This document shows, in pieces, positions 5,509 to 7,233 of a stretch of 7,233 bases of DNA. Made by a program: the position numbers and the translations under genes. This DNA comes from Clostridiales bacterium (GTDB lineage Bacteria; Bacillota; Clostridia; Oscillospirales; QAMX01), in the NCBI GenBank assembly GCA_003149835.1, contig QAMX01000043.1, positions 1-7,233 on the forward strand, in the 5' to 3' direction. The notes beneath the pieces were generated by a model. It saw nothing but the letters and a program-made list of their open reading frames with translations, did not search any database and had not been told where the DNA came from. Positions within the stretch are counted from its first letter, which is position 1; every line of letters begins with the position of its first letter.

Positions 5509-6767
5509 CCCTGTCCGGTCAGCTCGTCGATGGTCGTCCTGTCGGAATGGACGATCGGCGTCCAGCGGACGTCGAGAAACAGCGCGGCGATATAGACGTA
5601 GACGCTGATCATCGGGAACCATGGGTAGAGGAGCGTGTAGAAAAACGTCTTGACCGGCGCGCAGCGGATATGCCGGCGCTCGCGGACGACGGCCATGAAG
5701 CCAAACAGCAGCGACGAAACGTATTTGGAGCCCAAAAGCAGCGCGACGTTCCAGAGCATATGCGAATAGTCGTAGGCGCCGGGGTGGAAAAAGCCGTAGA
5801 CAAAGCTGACGGCCGGATAGACGATGCCGATGATCCATGTGAACAGCCCGTAGGGAAAATAGTGGAAAAACAGGTCGTAGCAGGTCAGGCTCCGGTAGCG
5901 GAAGATCCCCGCGCCGACGCGGAGGCCGTTTTTGAAAAAGTTGACGATGCGCCCGCGCGCCCAGCGCGTCCGCTGCCGCAGCGCCGTTTTGAAATCGACG
6001 GGCTGCTCGTCATAAAACTCGGCGGCCTCGCAGTAGGCGACGAATACGCCCTTTCCCGCCAGCGTGGAGCTGAGCTCGTCGTCCTCGGTGAGGTTGGTAT
6101 AGTGCCAGCCGCCGTCGGCGATGAGGCGCGAGTCGATCATGTAGCCCGTGCCGGTCAGATGGGTGCCGAGGCCGAGCACGGAGCGCGGGCGGTGGTAGGC
6201 CATGGAGTTTAAGTAAAAGTGGACGCCGTAGGCCGCGGAGATCGGGTTGGTCCCGAAATTTTTGGTGTTTCGATACGAGGTAACGACGCGGTTGCCCGCG
6301 GCGAAGGCCTCGTTCATGCGCTCGATGAAGTCGGGCGCGAGCAGATTGTCGGCGTCGAAGATGAAAAAGGCGTCGAAGGCTTCCAGCGTGTAGTCGCGCT
6401 CGATGTTCTGAATCAGAAACCGGAGCGCCCAGCCCTTGCGGGCGCGGGAGGGGTCCTGCCGCTCATAGACGACCGCGCCGTGCGCGCGGCAAAGCTCGGC
6501 GGTTTTGTCCGAGCAGTTGTCGGCGACGACAAAGACCGTCACCAGCCCGGCCGGATACGTCTGGGCGCGGATGCTGTCGATGAGGTTGGCGACGACGGCC
6601 TCCTCGTTGCGCGCCGCGATCAGCACGGCGTAGCGGAAGCGCTTGTCCGTCTTGGGAAACCGTTTGGGGCGGGCGAAAAAGCCGACGGCCTTGTAGACCG
6701 TTTTATAAAACGTCAGCACGGCGAAAACGCCTAAAATCACGGTACAGATTTTGTCGATCAGCTGCAT
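5493..6767 (-). CDS. Membrane-anchored family 2 glycosyltransferase
   Basis: The 424-residue product is a GT2 enzyme of the CesA-like kind, which transfers sugars from nucleotide donors at the inner face of the membrane. One membrane helix lies near residues 7-31. The catalytic domain follows with AVLIAARNEE (47-56), VVADNCSDKT (80-89), the D-x-D site FDADN (137-141), GTGYMI (206-211), the TEDDE motif with the catalytic base region (227-231) and QRTRW (265-269). Two or three more hydrophobic segments lie at about 300-327, 338-361 and 375-398. QRTRW and TED motifs hint at a processive or polymer-related enzyme. The acceptor and product are unknown. The ATG at 6767 has AGCAGG seven bases upstream and follows the promoter. 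The in-frame ATG at 6857 lies upstream of that promoter and is rejected. The last codons and stop fall inside the convergent terminator hairpin. Confidence 0.93.
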   Translation of the reverse strand: MQLIDKICTVILGVFAVLTFYKTVYKAVGFFARPKRFPKTDKRFRYAVLIAARNEEAVVANLIDSIRAQTYPAGLVTVFVVADNCSDKTAELCRAHGAVVYERQDPSRARKGWALRFLIQNIERDYTLEAFDAFFIFDADNLLAPDFIERMNEAFAAGNRVVTSYRNTKNFGTNPISAAYGVHFYLNSMAYHRPRSVLGLGTHLTGTGYMIDSRLIADGGWHYTNLTEDDELSSTLAGKGVFVAYCEAAEFYDEQPVDFKTALRQRTRWARGRIVNFFKNGLRVGAGIFRYRSLTCYDLFFHYFPYGLFTWIIGIVYPAVSFVYGFFHPGAYDYSHMLWNVALLLGSKYVSSLLFGFMAVVRERRHIRCAPVKTFFYTLLYPWFPMISVYVYIAALFLDVRWTPIVHSDRTTIDELTGQGKARP

Positions 6768-6816
6768 AAGGATACCTGCTCTCAAAGATTCCGGCGCGGC
6801 GGCCGGTGCGGAAATA

Positions 6817-6845
6817 AGTATAGCACAACCCCGCTCCGAAGACAA
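6817..6845 (-). promoter_or_regulatory. Promoter of the glycosyltransferase gene (extended -10)
   Basis: On the minus strand TTGTCT (6845-6840), a 17-base spacer and TATACT (6822-6817) are followed by a leader of about 43 bases. The TGC just before the -10 box makes an extended -10. Its position fixes the start codon at 6767. Confidence 0.85.
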
Positions 6846-6874
6846 GAGCGCATCCATCCCTCTCCTTCCATCCC

Positions 6875-6914
6875 CTGCCGCCCGCTCCTGTCTTTCAGAG
6901 CGCGCGGGCGGCAG
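6875..6914. repeat. Inverted repeat in the divergent glycosyltransferase/GH2 region
   Basis: CTGCCGCCCGC (6875-6885) and GCGGGCGGCAG (6904-6914) are perfect 11-base inverted repeats 18 bases apart. It lies just upstream of the GH2 gene, where I find no good -35/-10 pair, so it could be a regulator site or an RNA hairpin. It is followed by ATTCTACATTTTTA, which is only weakly terminator-like, and no plus-strand gene precedes it. Confidence 0.5.
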
Positions 6915-6931
6915 CCATTCTACATTTTTAT

Positions 6932-6937
6932 AAGGGG
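6932..6937 (+). promoter_or_regulatory. Ribosome binding site of the GH2-like gene
   Basis: AAGGGG lies nine bases before the ATG at 6947. It supports this start for a gene whose end is outside the window. Confidence 0.7.
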
Positions 6938-6946
6938 CGAAACGAT

Positions 6947-7233
6947 ATGAAAACCAGAATTTCCCTCGACGGAACCTGGCGCGGCGCCTATGCCGAGACC
7001 TGCGCCGCGCCGGCGCGCTTTCAGGAGGCGCTCGACGAAAATATGCGCGAAATCAGAGCGGAGGTTCCCGGCGCGCTCGAAACCGATCTGGAAGCGGCCG
7101 GCATTCTCCCTGAAATTTTCCGCGGCGAAAACGTGATCCTTACGCAGGACTATGAAAACGTCCACTACTGCCTGGCGCGCACCTTTGACTATCATCCGTC
7201 CGATGAATACGACGATTTTCTCGTGTTTGAAGG
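6947..7233 (+). CDS. Glycoside hydrolase family 2 protein, beta-mannosidase-like, N-terminal part (cut by window end)
   Basis: Only the first 95 residues are present. They match the start of the sugar-binding jelly-roll domain of GH2 enzymes, especially the beta-mannosidase branch. SLDGTW is at 6-11, EVPGALETDLEAAGILPEIF at 39-58 (compare the family pattern VPGxVexDLxxAGxIPDPF) and DYENVHYCLARTF at 68-80 (compare yExxhWWYrrxF). The last visible residues, DDFLVFE, begin the strand that precedes the usual GVDTxAxVxLNG motif. GH2 enzymes cleave beta-linked sugars such as mannosides, galactosides or glucuronides. The catalytic domain is outside the window, so specificity is unknown. No signal peptide is visible, which points to a cytoplasmic enzyme acting on imported oligosaccharides. 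It is transcribed away from the glycosyltransferase, from a region with an inverted repeat but no clear promoter. Confidence 0.85.
   Translation, partial: MKTRISLDGTWRGAYAETCAAPARFQEALDENMREIRAEVPGALETDLEAAGILPEIFRGENVILTQDYENVHYCLARTFDYHPSDEYDDFLVFE

Noticed and set aside
5547..6734. Two plus-strand frames of 221 and 171 codons opposite the glycosyltransferase
   Set aside because: They are antisense to a gene with full GT2 motifs. Their D/R/V/A-rich sequence has no family signature.

Overview
The window looks like a GC-rich chromosome from an anaerobic, gut-type Firmicute (Clostridia, possibly Oscillospirales or a relative). This is inferred from purine-rich Shine-Dalgarno sites, consensus-like sigma-A promoters, a class A-type RNase P RNA, recR in what looks like its usual place after a ybaB-type gene, and URO-D-like, DUF4838 and GH2 genes of the kind common in carbohydrate-using gut anaerobes. 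No 16S or ribosomal protein gene is present, so the assignment stays loose.

Layout. Bases 1-6 may be the last codons of ybaB. recR (78-683, +) follows and ends at a strong 21-bp hairpin terminator (724-773) that can serve both strands. A GNAT acetyltransferase (966-1550, -) converges on it and has visibly lower GC than its neighbours. Upstream of it on the same strand is rnpB (about 1726-2100, -), with a clear promoter and a hairpin/U-rich terminator candidate. Back to back with the rnpB promoter is a near-consensus promoter (TTGCAA-17-TATAAT) reading right into a URO-D-superfamily gene (2302-3411, +). A 165-bp inverted-repeat element (3491-3655) separates it from a DUF4838 gene (3689-5461, +), which ends in a textbook terminator (5480-5508). 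A membrane-bound family 2 glycosyltransferase (5493-6767, -) converges on that terminator so closely that its stop codon lies inside the hairpin. Its own extended -10 promoter lies at 6817-6845. Finally a GH2/beta-mannosidase-like gene starts divergently at 6947 and runs off the end.

How the genes fit together. recR (DNA repair) and rnpB (tRNA processing) are housekeeping. The URO-D-like and DUF4838 genes probably form one transcription unit, since I see one promoter before the first, one terminator after the second and no convincing terminator between. With the GH2 gene nearby they suggest a poorly characterised carbohydrate or glycoside function in the cytoplasm. The substrate cannot be read from the sequence. 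The most unusual items are this URO-D-like/DUF4838 pair, which lacks the expected catalytic motifs of its better-known relatives, and the inverted-repeat element lodged between the two genes.
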